The position numbers and the translations under genes are program-made. Below, piece after piece: positions 1 through 8,771 of a stretch of 64,000 nt of DNA. The notes beneath the pieces are model-generated. The model did not search any database and was not told the DNA's origin. It saw nothing but the letters and a program-made list of their open reading frames with translations. Numbering within the stretch: the stretch's first letter is position 1; every line of letters begins with the position of its first letter. Source of the stretch: Streptantibioticus silvisoli (lineage in GTDB: Bacteria; Actinomycetota; Actinomycetes; Streptomycetales; Streptomycetaceae); assembly GCF_027947535.2 (NCBI RefSeq), contig NZ_JAAGKO020000019.1:62001-126000 (forward strand), read 5' to 3'.

Positions 1-582
1 ATGACCGACGTGCCGAAGCCGGTGCTGGGCGTGCTCGTCGCGCTGAACACGGTGATGGCGGTGGCCTTGCAGGTGCCGGCCACCCGCGGCGCCGGGACCA
101 CCGCCGGCGCCGCGCGGCTGGCCCGGCGTGCGGCCTGGTCCATGGCCGCGGCCTGCCCGGTCCTCGCCCTGAGCGGGGCGACCCACGGCTGGCTGACCGT
201 GGTCGTGCTGGGCGTGGCCGTGGTCCTCACCACGATGACGGAGCTGTGGATATCCGCTGCCCAGTGGTTCGTCAACACCGACCTGCCGCCTGCGGACCGC
301 CGGGGCGCGTACGCCGGGGCGAGCCGCATGCTGAACAGCGTGTTCCAGATGATCGGCCCGGCTTCCACCACGTTCCTGGCCATTCGCACCGGCGGCTGGG
401 GCTGGTGGGTGGTCGCGGCCCTGTTCGCCGCGTGCGCCTTCGCCGTCCGTCCGGCGATGACCGCGGCGACCCGTCGCCCCCGCTACGGCGAACGTACCGT
501 GCGGGTGCCCGACACCGCTCCGGCCGTGGCGCGGGTGCCCGTCACCGGACGGAGCACCGTGCGGTCGGGGGCGCGTCCGTGA
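1..582 (+). CDS. MFS transporter, C-terminal part (cut by window edge)
   Basis: This is the last 193 residues of what looks like a 12-TM major facilitator; the beginning lies outside the window, so the ATG at position 1 is probably internal. Several hydrophobic segments are visible, including VLGVLVALNTVMAVALQ, WLTVVVLGVAVVLTTMTEL and WWVVAALFAACAF. Between them is a hydrophilic turn (DLPPADRRGAYAGASRM), and the sequence ends in an Arg/Pro-rich cytoplasmic tail. The substrate cannot be told. The family call rests on this pattern, not on a decisive motif. Confidence 0.7.
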   Translation: MTDVPKPVLGVLVALNTVMAVALQVPATRGAGTTAGAARLARRAAWSMAAACPVLALSGATHGWLTVVVLGVAVVLTTMTELWISAAQWFVNTDLPPADRRGAYAGASRMLNSVFQMIGPASTTFLAIRTGGWGWWVVAALFAACAFAVRPAMTAATRRPRYGERTVRVPDTAPAVARVPVTGRSTVRSGARP

Positions 583-1155
583 ACCGCCGGGTGTGACCCG
601 TGAGCACCCGGCTCCGGGCGGCCCCGCGCGCGGTCGGCCGGAGCCCGGGGAGCGGGCACGGCAGCCCCGCCCCCCGTACGTCCCCGGAGGGCCCCGTTGC
701 GTGGACACTGAAAGCAAGCACGTAAACCGATGCTCCTTGCGGGGTCACGTCTTGCCGCGACGTGGCGGGGCAACGGGGTGGGACAGTGAGGATTCGAGGA
801 GGCTGACCATGTCGTCGCGCCGTGTCGAGTGGCGTTCCTGTTGCTGCGGCGGTGCTGCTTCGCCACGCCCTTGCCTGCGGACCACGACGACGTGGCGGCC
901 TTCTTCCGGTTGTGCTTGCGCCAGTCGTCGCAGATGCGGGAGTACGCCATGAGGAAGGCCGAGTCCGGGTGCAGGCGGGCAAGCTCCGCTGGGGGAGCGA
1001 GGCCGGCGGGCTTGCCTCGCAGGTCAAGATCGGTTGGGCCTGTCGTGTCGGTTGGAGTAGGGCCGACAGCCTCTGGATTGGGTACTGCGTCTTCTTCCCG
1101 GCTCCACGGCCTCGCAAGGTGGGCCGCACGGACCCGGTCGTGCGACGATGCCGGG
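583..1155. other. 573-base gap, no convincing gene
   Basis: The stretch from about 690 to 1120 is less GC-biased than its surroundings and has no frame with good codon bias. On the minus strand around 830-1030 a short translated piece ([18 protein letters not shown]) looks more protein-like than the rest and could be a gene remnant; I do not recognise it. The -10 box for the next gene closes the gap. Confidence 0.5.
1144..1149 (+). promoter_or_regulatory. -10 box GACGAT, leaderless start
   Basis: GACGAT is followed by exactly six bases and then the ATG at 1156, the spacing shared by about a dozen genes here. It suggests a transcript starting at the start codon. Confidence 0.45.
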
Positions 1156-3204
1156 ATGAACCGCCTGGCCGACGCGACCTCCCCGTACCTCCTCCAGCAC
1201 GCCGACAACCCCGTCGACTGGTGGCCCTGGTCGCCCGAGGCGTTCGAGGAGGCTCGGCGGCGGAACGTGCCCGTGCTGTTGTCGGTGGGTTACTCCGCGT
1301 GCCACTGGTGTCACGTCATGGCTCGGGAGAGCTTCGAGGACGAGGTGACGGCTGCCGTCGTCAATGACGGGTTCGTGGCGGTCAAGGTGGACCGTGAGGA
1401 GCGGCCGGACGTTGACGCGGTCTACATGGAGGCCGTGCAGGCCGCCACCGGGCAGGGCGGCTGGCCGATGACCGTCTTCCTGACCCCCGACGCCGAACCC
1501 TTCTACTTCGGCACCTACTTCCCGCCCGCGCCGCGCTCCGGCATGCCCGCGTTCCGCCAGGTGCTCGACGGGGTCTCCACGGCGTGGCGGGACCGGCGCG
1601 AGGAGGTCGCGGAGGTGGCGGCCCGGATCACCGCCGACCTCGCCCGGCGGAGCGTCACCGCCGCGCTGCCCGGTGGCCAGGTGCCCCGTGGGGCCGAACT
1701 CGACTCCGCCGTACGGGTGTTGGCGGATGAGTACGACGCCGTGCACGGCGGCTTCGGCGGGGCGCCGAAGTTTCCGCCGTCCATGGTGCTGGAGTTCCTG
1801 CTGCGCCACCACGCCCGCACCGGATCGCCCGAGTCGCTGGCGATGGCCGAGGAGACCTGCGAGGCGATGGCCCGCGGCGGGATGTACGACCAGCTCGGCG
1901 GCGGATTCGCCCGCTACACGGTCGACCACACCTGGACCGTTCCGCACTTCGAGAAGATGCTCAGCGACAACGCGCTGCTGTGCCGGGTCTACACCCACCT
2001 GTGGCGTACCACCGGATCGCCGCTGGCCGAACGCGTCGCGCTGGAGACCGCGGCGTTCATGGTCCGCGAACTCGGCACCCCCGAGGGCGGGTTCGCCTCC
2101 GCGCTGGACGCCGACAGCGACATCGCCGGCGGCGGCCACGCCGAGGGCGCGTTCTACGTGTGGACCCCGCGGGAACTCGACGAGGCGCTCGGCGCGGACG
2201 ACGCCGCCCTCGCCAGGGAGTACTTCGGCGTCACCGACGCGGGCAACTTCGAGGCCGGCGCCTCCGTACTGCGGCTGCCGCACCGGGACGTGGACCCCGC
2301 CGAACGCGTCGAGGCCGTCCGCCGGCGGCTGACGACCGTACGCGCCTCCCGGCCGCGGCCGGGACGGGACGACAAGGTGGTCGCCGCCTGGAACGGGCTG
2401 GCCGTCGCCGCGCTCGCCGAGACCGGCGCGATCTTCGGCCGCGACGACCTGGTCCGGGCCGCCGAGTCCGCCGCCGGCCTGCTGCTGCGGATCCACCTCG
2501 GCGAGGACGGCCGGCTCGCCCGCACCTCCCGCGACGGCCGGGCCGGGGGCAACGCCGGCGTGCTGGAGGACTACGCCGATGTCGCCGAGGGCCTGATCAC
2601 GCTGGCCGGCGTCACCGGCGAGCCCGCCTGGCTGGAGTCGGCCGGCCGGCTGCTGGAGGTGGTCCTGGACCACTTCACCGGTGAGGACGGCGCCTTCCAC
2701 GACACCGCCGACGACGCCGAGGCGCTGATCCGCCGCCCGCAGGACCCCACCGACAACGCGGCGCCGTCGGGCTGGACCGCCGCGGCCGGCGCCCTGCTGT
2801 CCTACGCCGCCCACACCGGCTCCGCCCGGCACCGGGACGCCGCCGTCCGCGGACTCGGCGTGGTCGGCGCCCTCGCCGCGACCGCGCCGCGGTTCATCGG
2901 CTGGGGCCTGGCGGTGGCCGAGGCCGCGCTCGACGGACCGCGCGAGGTGGCCGTCGCCGGGCCGGCCGGCCACGCCGGCACCGACGCGCTGCGCCGGGCC
3001 GCCCTGCTGGCCACCGCCCCCGGCGCGGTCCTCGCGGTCGGCGAGCCCGACACGCCCGGATTCCCCCTGCTGGCCGACCGCCACCTGCTCGGCGGCGCCC
3101 CGACGGCCTACGTCTGCCGCGGCTTCGTCTGCTCCCTGCCGGTCACCGACGCCCGCGGCCTGACGGAACGCCTCAGCCGCGACACGACCGGGCAGGGCTC
3201 GTAA
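1156..3204 (+). CDS. DUF255 thioredoxin-domain protein (YyaL/SPATA20 family)
   Basis: A 682-residue protein, normal for the family. The N-terminal thioredoxin-like domain has the family signature NPVDWWPW (residues 18-25), CHWC at 49-52, then [10 protein letters not shown] and [11 protein letters not shown]. The remainder is an (alpha/alpha)6-barrel, N-acylglucosamine-2-epimerase-like region (for example [14 protein letters not shown] and [12 protein letters not shown]). The biochemical role of the family is not settled. I chose the ATG at 1156 because the family always begins [12 protein letters not shown] and because a -10 box sits six bases upstream; the frame stays open further upstream but without protein-like sequence. 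Confidence 0.92.
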   Translation: MNRLADATSPYLLQHADNPVDWWPWSPEAFEEARRRNVPVLLSVGYSACHWCHVMARESFEDEVTAAVVNDGFVAVKVDREERPDVDAVYMEAVQAATGQGGWPMTVFLTPDAEPFYFGTYFPPAPRSGMPAFRQVLDGVSTAWRDRREEVAEVAARITADLARRSVTAALPGGQVPRGAELDSAVRVLADEYDAVHGGFGGAPKFPPSMVLEFLLRHHARTGSPESLAMAEETCEAMARGGMYDQLGGGFARYTVDHTWTVPHFEKMLSDNALLCRVYTHLWRTTGSPLAERVALETAAFMVRELGTPEGGFASALDADSDIAGGGHAEGAFYVWTPRELDEALGADDAALAREYFGVTDAGNFEAGASVLRLPHRDVDPAERVEAVRRRLTTVRASRPRPGRDDKVVAAWNGLAVAALAETGAIFGRDDLVRAAESAAGLLLRIHLGEDGRLARTSRDGRAGGNAGVLEDYADVAEGLITLAGVTGEPAWLESAGRLLEVVLDHFTGEDGAFHDTADDAEALIRRPQDPTDNAAPSGWTAAAGALLSYAAHTGSARHRDAAVRGLGVVGALAATAPRFIGWGLAVAEAALDGPREVAVAGPAGHAGTDALRRAALLATAPGAVLAVGEPDTPGFPLLADRHLLGGAPTAYVCRGFVCSLPVTDARGLTERLSRDTTGQGS

Positions 3205-3555
3205 CTCCGGCGGAACGTGGCGTTCCACTACGGGTGACGTGGGTGGCGTTCCGCTACGGATGACGTGGAGGACGTGGCGTTCCGCTGCGGGTGGCGTGGG
3301 CGACGTCGGCGTCGCGGGGCGTCACCCCGCGGCGCGGACCGCTGACGGAAGCGGACCACCGCACGGGCCCCGTGGGCCGGTCACCGCACAACGGTCAGCG
3401 CGGCCGGTGAACGCGATACGGCCACCGCGGACCGGTCGACGACGCCGGTCACCGCGGACCACCGGCCCCTGCCCGGCCACCGCGGACCGGTCGACGCCGC
3501 CGATCACCGCCGACCACCGAAAACCCCCGCCCCGCCCCCGAGACCCCGCGCCCCC
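3205..3555. repeat. Gap with two families of short direct repeats
   Basis: About 3217-3300 holds three imperfect copies of a unit near GTGGCGTTCCGCTACGG followed by GTGACGTGG. About 3419-3500 holds two copies of GCCACCGCGGACCGGTCGACG plus degenerate copies. No gene or clear terminator is visible. Confidence 0.6.
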
Positions 3556-4173
3556 TCACCGCGACCCCGTCATCCCCTCCGAGATCATCGTGAGCGTGCG
3601 GTCCAGCAGGTCCGGCAGGGGTTCGGCCGCGCCGGTCTCCGACCAGTACAGCAGCGCCTCGGTCCAGCCGCCCATCAACGCCCCGGCCAGTACGCGCAGT
3701 TCGAGGTCGTCGGCGGGCCGGCCGTCCCGCTGGGAGAGCGCGCCGGTCAGCAGGCGCTGCGCGGTCACCATGTTCTCGCCCAGCCGGGTGCGGATCGCCG
3801 GCACCTGCCGGCACAGCCGCATGCGCAGCAGGATCTCCCCGCGGTCCTCCTGGAACATCTGGCGGGCCGCGTCCGCGATCGCCGCCCGCATGCTCACCAC
3901 CAGCGGTTCGCCGGCCGGCCGGGAGGCGATCGCGGCCCGCATCACCGGGTCGTACTCGTCGCTGAGGACCACGTCCTCCTTCGTCGGGAAGTACCGGAAG
4001 AAGGTGCTGGGGGAGACCTCCGCGTCGGCGGCGATCTGCTCGACGGGCGTGGCCTCGTACCCCTGCGACTCGAAGAGCCGGTAGGCGGCGGTCCGGATCG
4101 CCCGCCGGGTCTTGATCTTCTTGCGTTCCCGCAGGCTCGGCGCGGGAGGGTCCGAAGGGGTCGCAGAAGCCAT
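3556..4173 (-). CDS. TetR/AcrR-family transcriptional regulator
   Basis: A 205-residue regulator. The helix-turn-helix is clear near residues 42-68 (TPVEQIAADAEVSPSTFFRYF, then PTKEDVV), preceded by a basic stretch (RERKKIKTRRAIRTAA). The C-terminal ligand domain resembles the TetR_C group seen in many Streptomyces regulators of unknown ligand. An upstream ATG at 4191 would add six residues. I prefer 4173 because GACAAT lies six bases before it, as in the other leaderless genes here. No obvious target gene is adjacent, since neighbours are separated by repeat-rich gaps. Confidence 0.9.
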   Translation of the reverse strand: MASATPSDPPAPSLRERKKIKTRRAIRTAAYRLFESQGYEATPVEQIAADAEVSPSTFFRYFPTKEDVVLSDEYDPVMRAAIASRPAGEPLVVSMRAAIADAARQMFQEDRGEILLRMRLCRQVPAIRTRLGENMVTAQRLLTGALSQRDGRPADDLELRVLAGALMGGWTEALLYWSETGAAEPLPDLLDRTLTMISEGMTGSR

Positions 4174-4538
4174 GCGGTCATTGTCGTGCATCCGCCCCAC
4201 GGCACCGTCCGCTCTGCCGCACGGCACCGGCCCACTCTCCCGCGGGCCCGCCCGCCCGTGCTTGCGGCGCCCCTCCGCGCCTGCGACGCCCCGGCCGGAG
4301 ACCGGCCGAACCGGCGCCGAACCCCGCGCCGAGCCCCGGCCGCAACCGCGCCGAACCCCGCACCGAACCCCGGCCGCACCCACGCCGAACCCCGGCCGCA
4401 CCCACGCCGAACCCCCGCGCAACCCGCGGAGCGGACGGTCGAACGGGATCGAACGGATATGTCGGCGGAAATGTGGCGGGGGTTGAGCCGGACGTATGAC
4501 CGAAAAGGGGAGAAACGATTCCCTAAAGCCGGTAAGCG
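4174..4538. other. 365-base gap with 22-base direct repeats
   Basis: Apart from the TetR -10 box (GACAAT, read on the minus strand at 4180-4185), the gap contains Pro/Arg-rich shadow coding. At roughly 4360-4420 there are direct repeats of a unit near CGAACCCCGGCCGCACCCAC. The last 100 bases before the hemolysin gene end are less GC-rich. Confidence 0.5.
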
Positions 4539-5240
4539 TTATTTATGGCTGTACGCGACCAGCGAGATCCCCACGTAGTGCACGGCGAACGCGGCCAGCG
4601 TGAGCGAGTGGAAGACCTCGTGGAAGCCGAAGTAGCGCGGGGAGGGGTTGGGGCGCTTGATGCCGTAGATCACCCCGCCGGCGCTGTAGAGCAGGCCGCC
4701 GACCGCCACGCAGACCAGGACGGCCACCCCGCCGGTGCGCATGAAGTCGGGCAGGAAGAAGACCGCGGCCCAGCCCAGGGCCAGGTAGCACGGGGTGTAG
4801 AGCCAGCGCGGCGCGCCGACCCAGAAGACCCGGAAGGCGATACCGGCCAGCGCTCCCGCCCAGACGAACCACAGCAGTGCGACCGCGGTGCCGTGCGGGA
4901 GCAGGAGTATCGCGAGGGGGGTGTAGGTGCCGGCGATGATCAGGAAGATGTTCGCGTGGTCCAGCCGCCGCAGGACGGCGTACGCCTTCGGGCCCCAGTT
5001 CCCCCGGTGGTAGAGCGCGCTCACCCCGAACAGCAGGCAGGCGCTGAGGGTGTAGACGGCGCAGGCGATCCGGGCTCGCGGGCTGTCGGCGAGCGCGGTG
5101 AGCGCCACTCCGGCGATCAGGGCGGCCGGGAACATCCCGGCGTGCAGCCATCCGCGCAGCTTGGGCTTCACGACGGCGTTTGCGTGCTCGGCGGCGGTGG
5201 CAACCGCGGCCTTCACGGGAGTTTCCTCGACCGGGGTCAT
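4539..5240 (-). CDS. Hemolysin III / TrhA-family membrane protein
   Basis: A 233-residue protein with about seven hydrophobic segments. It carries the PAQR-superfamily signature positions: SALYHRGNW near residue 80, LDHANIFLIIAGTYTP, and FHEVFHSLTLAAFAVHY near the C terminus, with the Ser, Asp and His residues of this metal-binding hydrolase-like fold. The family includes YqfA/TrhA, linked to membrane energetics; lysis is not implied by the name. Start at 5240 is supported by TAGAGT seven bases upstream and by the family's usual N-terminal length. Confidence 0.93.
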   Translation of the reverse strand: MTPVEETPVKAAVATAAEHANAVVKPKLRGWLHAGMFPAALIAGVALTALADSPRARIACAVYTLSACLLFGVSALYHRGNWGPKAYAVLRRLDHANIFLIIAGTYTPLAILLLPHGTAVALLWFVWAGALAGIAFRVFWVGAPRWLYTPCYLALGWAAVFFLPDFMRTGGVAVLVCVAVGGLLYSAGGVIYGIKRPNPSPRYFGFHEVFHSLTLAAFAVHYVGISLVAYSHK

Positions 5241-5247
5241 GGCGGCC

Positions 5248-5253
5248 ACTCTA
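5248..5253 (-). promoter_or_regulatory. -10 box TAGAGT for hemolysin III gene
   Basis: Read on the minus strand, TAGAGT lies seven bases before the ATG at 5240, implying a leaderless or nearly leaderless mRNA. Confidence 0.45.
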
Positions 5254-5498
5254 CCTACGCGTCCGTAGGTTACGTCCGGGTCATGAAACGGGCGAGAAGT
5301 GGCAATGCTCACCCCTCGGGGGGTGGACAGCACAGATGTCATGGGTGGACACTCATATGAGCAGACACTCATGTGAGTGCGGTCGGTACCGGATGAGCGG
5401 GCGCGCGAAAGCATCCGGGCCGCAGCCCCCAAGGGGCCGAACACCAACCCTCAACATCTGACGCCCGGGACGTGCGGACCGGGCGGGACGGAGCGATC

Positions 5499-7343
5499 GT
5501 GGCGCGCGGAAATGCGGCTCCCATCAGCCGGCAGGAAGCTCCCACCAGTCACCAGGAACTGATCGCCTGGGTCGACGGGATCGCCGACCTGACCCAGCCC
5601 GACGAGATCGTGTGGTGCGACGGCTCCGAGGAGGAGTACCAGCGCCTGTGCGACGAACTCGTCGAGCGCGGGACGTTCAAGCGGCTCGACCCGGTGCACC
5701 GCCCCAACTCCTTCTATGCCGCCTCCGACCCGAGCGACGTGGCACGGGTGGAGGACCGGACCTTCATCTGCTCCGAGCGCGAGCAGGACGCCGGCCCCAC
5801 CAACCACTGGAAGGCCCCCGCCGAGATGCGGGAGATCTTCGCCGGCGACGACGGGCTGTTCCGCGGCTCGATGCGCGGCCGGACCATGTACGTGGTGCCC
5901 TTCTGCATGGGCCCGGTCGGCTCGCCGCTGTCGGCGCTCGGCGTGGAGATCACCGACTCCGCCTACGTCGCCGTCTCGATGCGCACCATGACCCGGATGG
6001 GCAGCCGGGTGCTGGAGGAACTCGGCGACGACGGCTTCTTCGTCCGGGCCGTCCACACCCTCGGGGCCCCGCTGGCGCCCGGCGCCAAGGACGTGCCGTG
6101 GCCGTGCAACACCACCAAGTACATCTCGCACTTCCCCGAGAGCCGGGAGATCTGGTCCTACGGCTCCGGCTACGGCGGCAACGCGCTGCTGGGCAAGAAG
6201 TGCTACGCCCTGCGCATCGCGTCGGTGATGGCCCGCGACGAGGGCTGGCTCGCCGAGCACATGCTCATCCTCAAGCTCACCCCGCCGCAGGGCGCGCCGC
6301 AGTACGTGGCGGCCGCGTTCCCCTCCGCCTGCGGCAAGACCAACCTGGCCATGCTGGAGCCGACGATCCCCGGCTGGAGCGTGGAGACCGTCGGCGACGA
6401 CATCGCCTGGATGCGCTTCGGTGAGGACGGCCGGCTGTACGCCATCAACCCGGAGGCCGGCTTCTTCGGCGTCGCCCCCGGCACCGGTGAACACACCAAC
6501 GCCAACGCCATGAAGACCATGTACGGCAACTCGATCTTCACCAACGTGGCGCTCACCGACTCCGGCGACGTGTGGTGGGAGGGCATGACCGAGCAGCCGC
6601 CCGCCCACCTCACCGACTGGAAGGGCAACGCCTGGACGCCGCAGTCCGGCACCCCGGCCGCCCACCCCAACGCCCGGTTCACCGTGCCGGCCTCGCAGTG
6701 CCCGATCATCGCGCCGGAGTGGCAGGACCCGCAGGGCGTGCCGATCTCCGCGATCCTGTTCGGCGGCCGCCGCGCCAGCGCCGTCCCGCTGGTCACCGAG
6801 TCCTTCGACTGGCAGCACGGGGTCTTCCTCGGCGCCAACGTGGCCTCGGAGAAGACCGCCGCCGCCGAGGGCAAGGTCGGCGAACTGCGCCGCGACCCGT
6901 TCGCCATGCTGCCGTTCTGCGGCTACAACATGGGCGACTACTTCGCGCACTGGCTGCGGATCGGCCGGCAGGCGCACGAGCGCGGCGACGGTGACAAGCT
7001 GCCGCGGATCTTCTACGTCAACTGGTTCCGCAAGGACGCCGGCGGCCGCTTCGTGTGGCCCGGCTTCGGCGAGAACAGCCGGGTGCTCAAGTGGGTCGTC
7101 GAGCGCCTCGCCGGCCGCGGCGACTCGGTGGAGACGCCCATCGGCCACCTGCCGGCGCCGGGCGCCCTCGACACCGAGGGCCTCGACATCGACCAGGCCG
7201 ACCTCGACCTGCTGCTGTCGGTCGACCCGGAGGTCTGGCGCGAGGAGGCGGCGCTGATCCCCGGCCACCTGGAGACCTTCGGCGAGCACACCCCGGCCGA
7301 GCTGTGGGACGAGTACCGCTCGCTGGTGCGCCGCCTCGGCTGA
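5499..7343 (+). CDS. pckG: GTP-dependent phosphoenolpyruvate carboxykinase
   Basis: Catalyses oxaloacetate + GTP to phosphoenolpyruvate + GDP + CO2, the entry step of gluconeogenesis, in the cytosol. The 614-residue protein has the GTP-type PEPCK kinase loop with its reactive cysteine ([12 protein letters not shown] near residue 275), the metal and substrate region [31 protein letters not shown], and the C-terminal FPWxN-like GTP site region. The GTG at 5499 is preferred over an in-frame GTG at 5472 because a GGGACGGAG ribosome site lies just upstream and the length fits the family. It is monocistronic and ends at a strong hairpin shared with the convergent aminotransferase. Confidence 0.97.
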   Translation: MARGNAAPISRQEAPTSHQELIAWVDGIADLTQPDEIVWCDGSEEEYQRLCDELVERGTFKRLDPVHRPNSFYAASDPSDVARVEDRTFICSEREQDAGPTNHWKAPAEMREIFAGDDGLFRGSMRGRTMYVVPFCMGPVGSPLSALGVEITDSAYVAVSMRTMTRMGSRVLEELGDDGFFVRAVHTLGAPLAPGAKDVPWPCNTTKYISHFPESREIWSYGSGYGGNALLGKKCYALRIASVMARDEGWLAEHMLILKLTPPQGAPQYVAAAFPSACGKTNLAMLEPTIPGWSVETVGDDIAWMRFGEDGRLYAINPEAGFFGVAPGTGEHTNANAMKTMYGNSIFTNVALTDSGDVWWEGMTEQPPAHLTDWKGNAWTPQSGTPAAHPNARFTVPASQCPIIAPEWQDPQGVPISAILFGGRRASAVPLVTESFDWQHGVFLGANVASEKTAAAEGKVGELRRDPFAMLPFCGYNMGDYFAHWLRIGRQAHERGDGDKLPRIFYVNWFRKDAGGRFVWPGFGENSRVLKWVVERLAGRGDSVETPIGHLPAPGALDTEGLDIDQADLDLLLSVDPEVWREEAALIPGHLETFGEHTPAELWDEYRSLVRRLG

Positions 7344-7470
7344 CGCGGCGCCGCGGAATCCGGCCCGTCCCCGCGCGTGCGGCGCGGCGGGCGGGCCGGC
7401 GGCGAGGCACGAACCCCCCGGCGGGCACCCCGACCAAGACCGCCTGCCGCGGGACGACGCCGACCCTCAA

Positions 7471-7520
7471 CGCACGGGGGCCCGGTCCACGACCGATGTC
7501 GTGGGCCGGGCCCCCGTGCG
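7471..7520. terminator. Bidirectional hairpin terminator, pckG / aminotransferase
   Basis: Two 20-base arms, CACGGGGGCCCGGTCCACGA and TCGTGGGCCGGGCCCCCGTG, pair with one mismatch around a 6-base loop, between two convergent genes. Confidence 0.85.
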
Positions 7521-7538
7521 GTGCCGGACCGGCCGGCG

Positions 7539-8750
7539 TCAGGGCTGGCTGTAGCCGTCCAGGAAACGCCCTATCCGGGTGATCGCCTCGGTCAGGTCCT
7601 CCGCGCGGGGAAGGGTGACGATGCGGAAGTGGTCCGGCTCGGGCCAGTTGAAGCCGGTGCCGTGCACGATCATGATCTTCTCGGCGCGCAGCAGGTCCAG
7701 GACCATCTGCCGGTCGTCCTTGATCTTGTAGACGTCCGGGTCCAGCCGGGGGAACGCGTAGAGCGCGCCGCGCGGCTTGACGCAGGTGACGCCCGGGATC
7801 GCGGTCAGCGCCTGGTAGGCGGCGTCCCGCTGGGCGCGCAGCCGGCCGCCGGGCAGCACCAGCGGGTTGATCGACTGGAAGCCGCCGAGCGCGGTGGCGA
7901 TGGCGTGCTGGGCGGGCATGTTGGCGCACAGCCGCATGTTCGCCAGGATCGTCAGACCCTCTATGTAACTGCTCGCGTGCTTCTTCGGACCGCACACCGC
8001 CATCCACCCGCTGCGGTAGCCGGCCACCCGGTACGCCTTCGACAGGCCGTTGAACGTCAGGGTGAGCAGGTCCGGGGCGATGGCCGAGGTCGGGGTGTGG
8101 GTGGCGTCGTCGTAGAGGATCTTGTCGTAGATCTCGTCGGAGCAGACCACCAGGCGGTGCCGGCGCGCGATGTCGGTCAGGCCGCGCAGCAGCTCGTCGT
8201 CGTAGACGGCGCCGGTCGGGTTGTTCGGGTTGATGATGACGATCGCCTTGGTGCGGTCGGTCACCTTGCGCTCGATGTCGGCCAGGTCCGGCATCCAGTC
8301 GGCCTGCTCGTCGCACCGGTAGTGCACCGCGGTGCCGCCGGCCAGCGAGACGGACGCCGTCCACAGCGGGTAGTCCGGCGCCGGGACCAGCACCTCGTCG
8401 CCGTCGTCGAGCAGCGCCTGCATCGACATCTGGATCAGCTCGGAGACGCCGTTGCCGAGGTAGACGTCCTCGACGTCGAGCGGGACGTCCTTGGTCTGGT
8501 AGTGCTGCACCACCGCGCGCCGCGCCGACAGCAGCCCCTTGGCGTCCCCGTAGCCGTGCGCGTCACGCAGCGTGCGCAGCATGTCCTCGAGGATCTCCGG
8601 CGGGCACTCGAAGCCGAACGGCGCCGGGTTGCCGGTGTTGAGCTTCAGGATGCGGTGGCCCGCCGCCTCAAGCCGCATCGCTTCTTCGAGAACCGGGCCC
8701 CGGATCTCGTAACAGACGTTGGCGAGCTTCGTCGACTGGATCACCTGCAT
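7539..8750 (-). CDS. alaA: PLP-dependent aminotransferase, AlaA-like
   Basis: A fold-type I aminotransferase of 403 residues, close in length and sequence pattern to the glutamate-pyruvate aminotransferase AlaA. Landmarks are the cofactor-site region YGDAKGLLSAR, INPNNPTGAVY, the SDEIYDK aspartate/tyrosine pair, the Schiff-base lysine in GLSKAYRVAGYRSGW (near residue 239), and the substrate arginine in HFRIVTLP. The product would be alanine from pyruvate and glutamate, or the reverse. The ATG at 8750 has TAGTGT six bases upstream. The symbol is by similarity; related aminotransferases exist in this family. Confidence 0.9.
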   Translation of the reverse strand: MQVIQSTKLANVCYEIRGPVLEEAMRLEAAGHRILKLNTGNPAPFGFECPPEILEDMLRTLRDAHGYGDAKGLLSARRAVVQHYQTKDVPLDVEDVYLGNGVSELIQMSMQALLDDGDEVLVPAPDYPLWTASVSLAGGTAVHYRCDEQADWMPDLADIERKVTDRTKAIVIINPNNPTGAVYDDELLRGLTDIARRHRLVVCSDEIYDKILYDDATHTPTSAIAPDLLTLTFNGLSKAYRVAGYRSGWMAVCGPKKHASSYIEGLTILANMRLCANMPAQHAIATALGGFQSINPLVLPGGRLRAQRDAAYQALTAIPGVTCVKPRGALYAFPRLDPDVYKIKDDRQMVLDLLRAEKIMIVHGTGFNWPEPDHFRIVTLPRAEDLTEAITRIGRFLDGYSQP

Positions 8751-8756
8751 GCCGAC

Positions 8757-8762
8757 ACACTA
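8757..8762 (-). promoter_or_regulatory. -10 box TAGTGT for aminotransferase gene
   Basis: TAGTGT on the minus strand, six bases before the ATG at 8750. Confidence 0.5.
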
Positions 8763-8771
8763 CCGGGGGCG

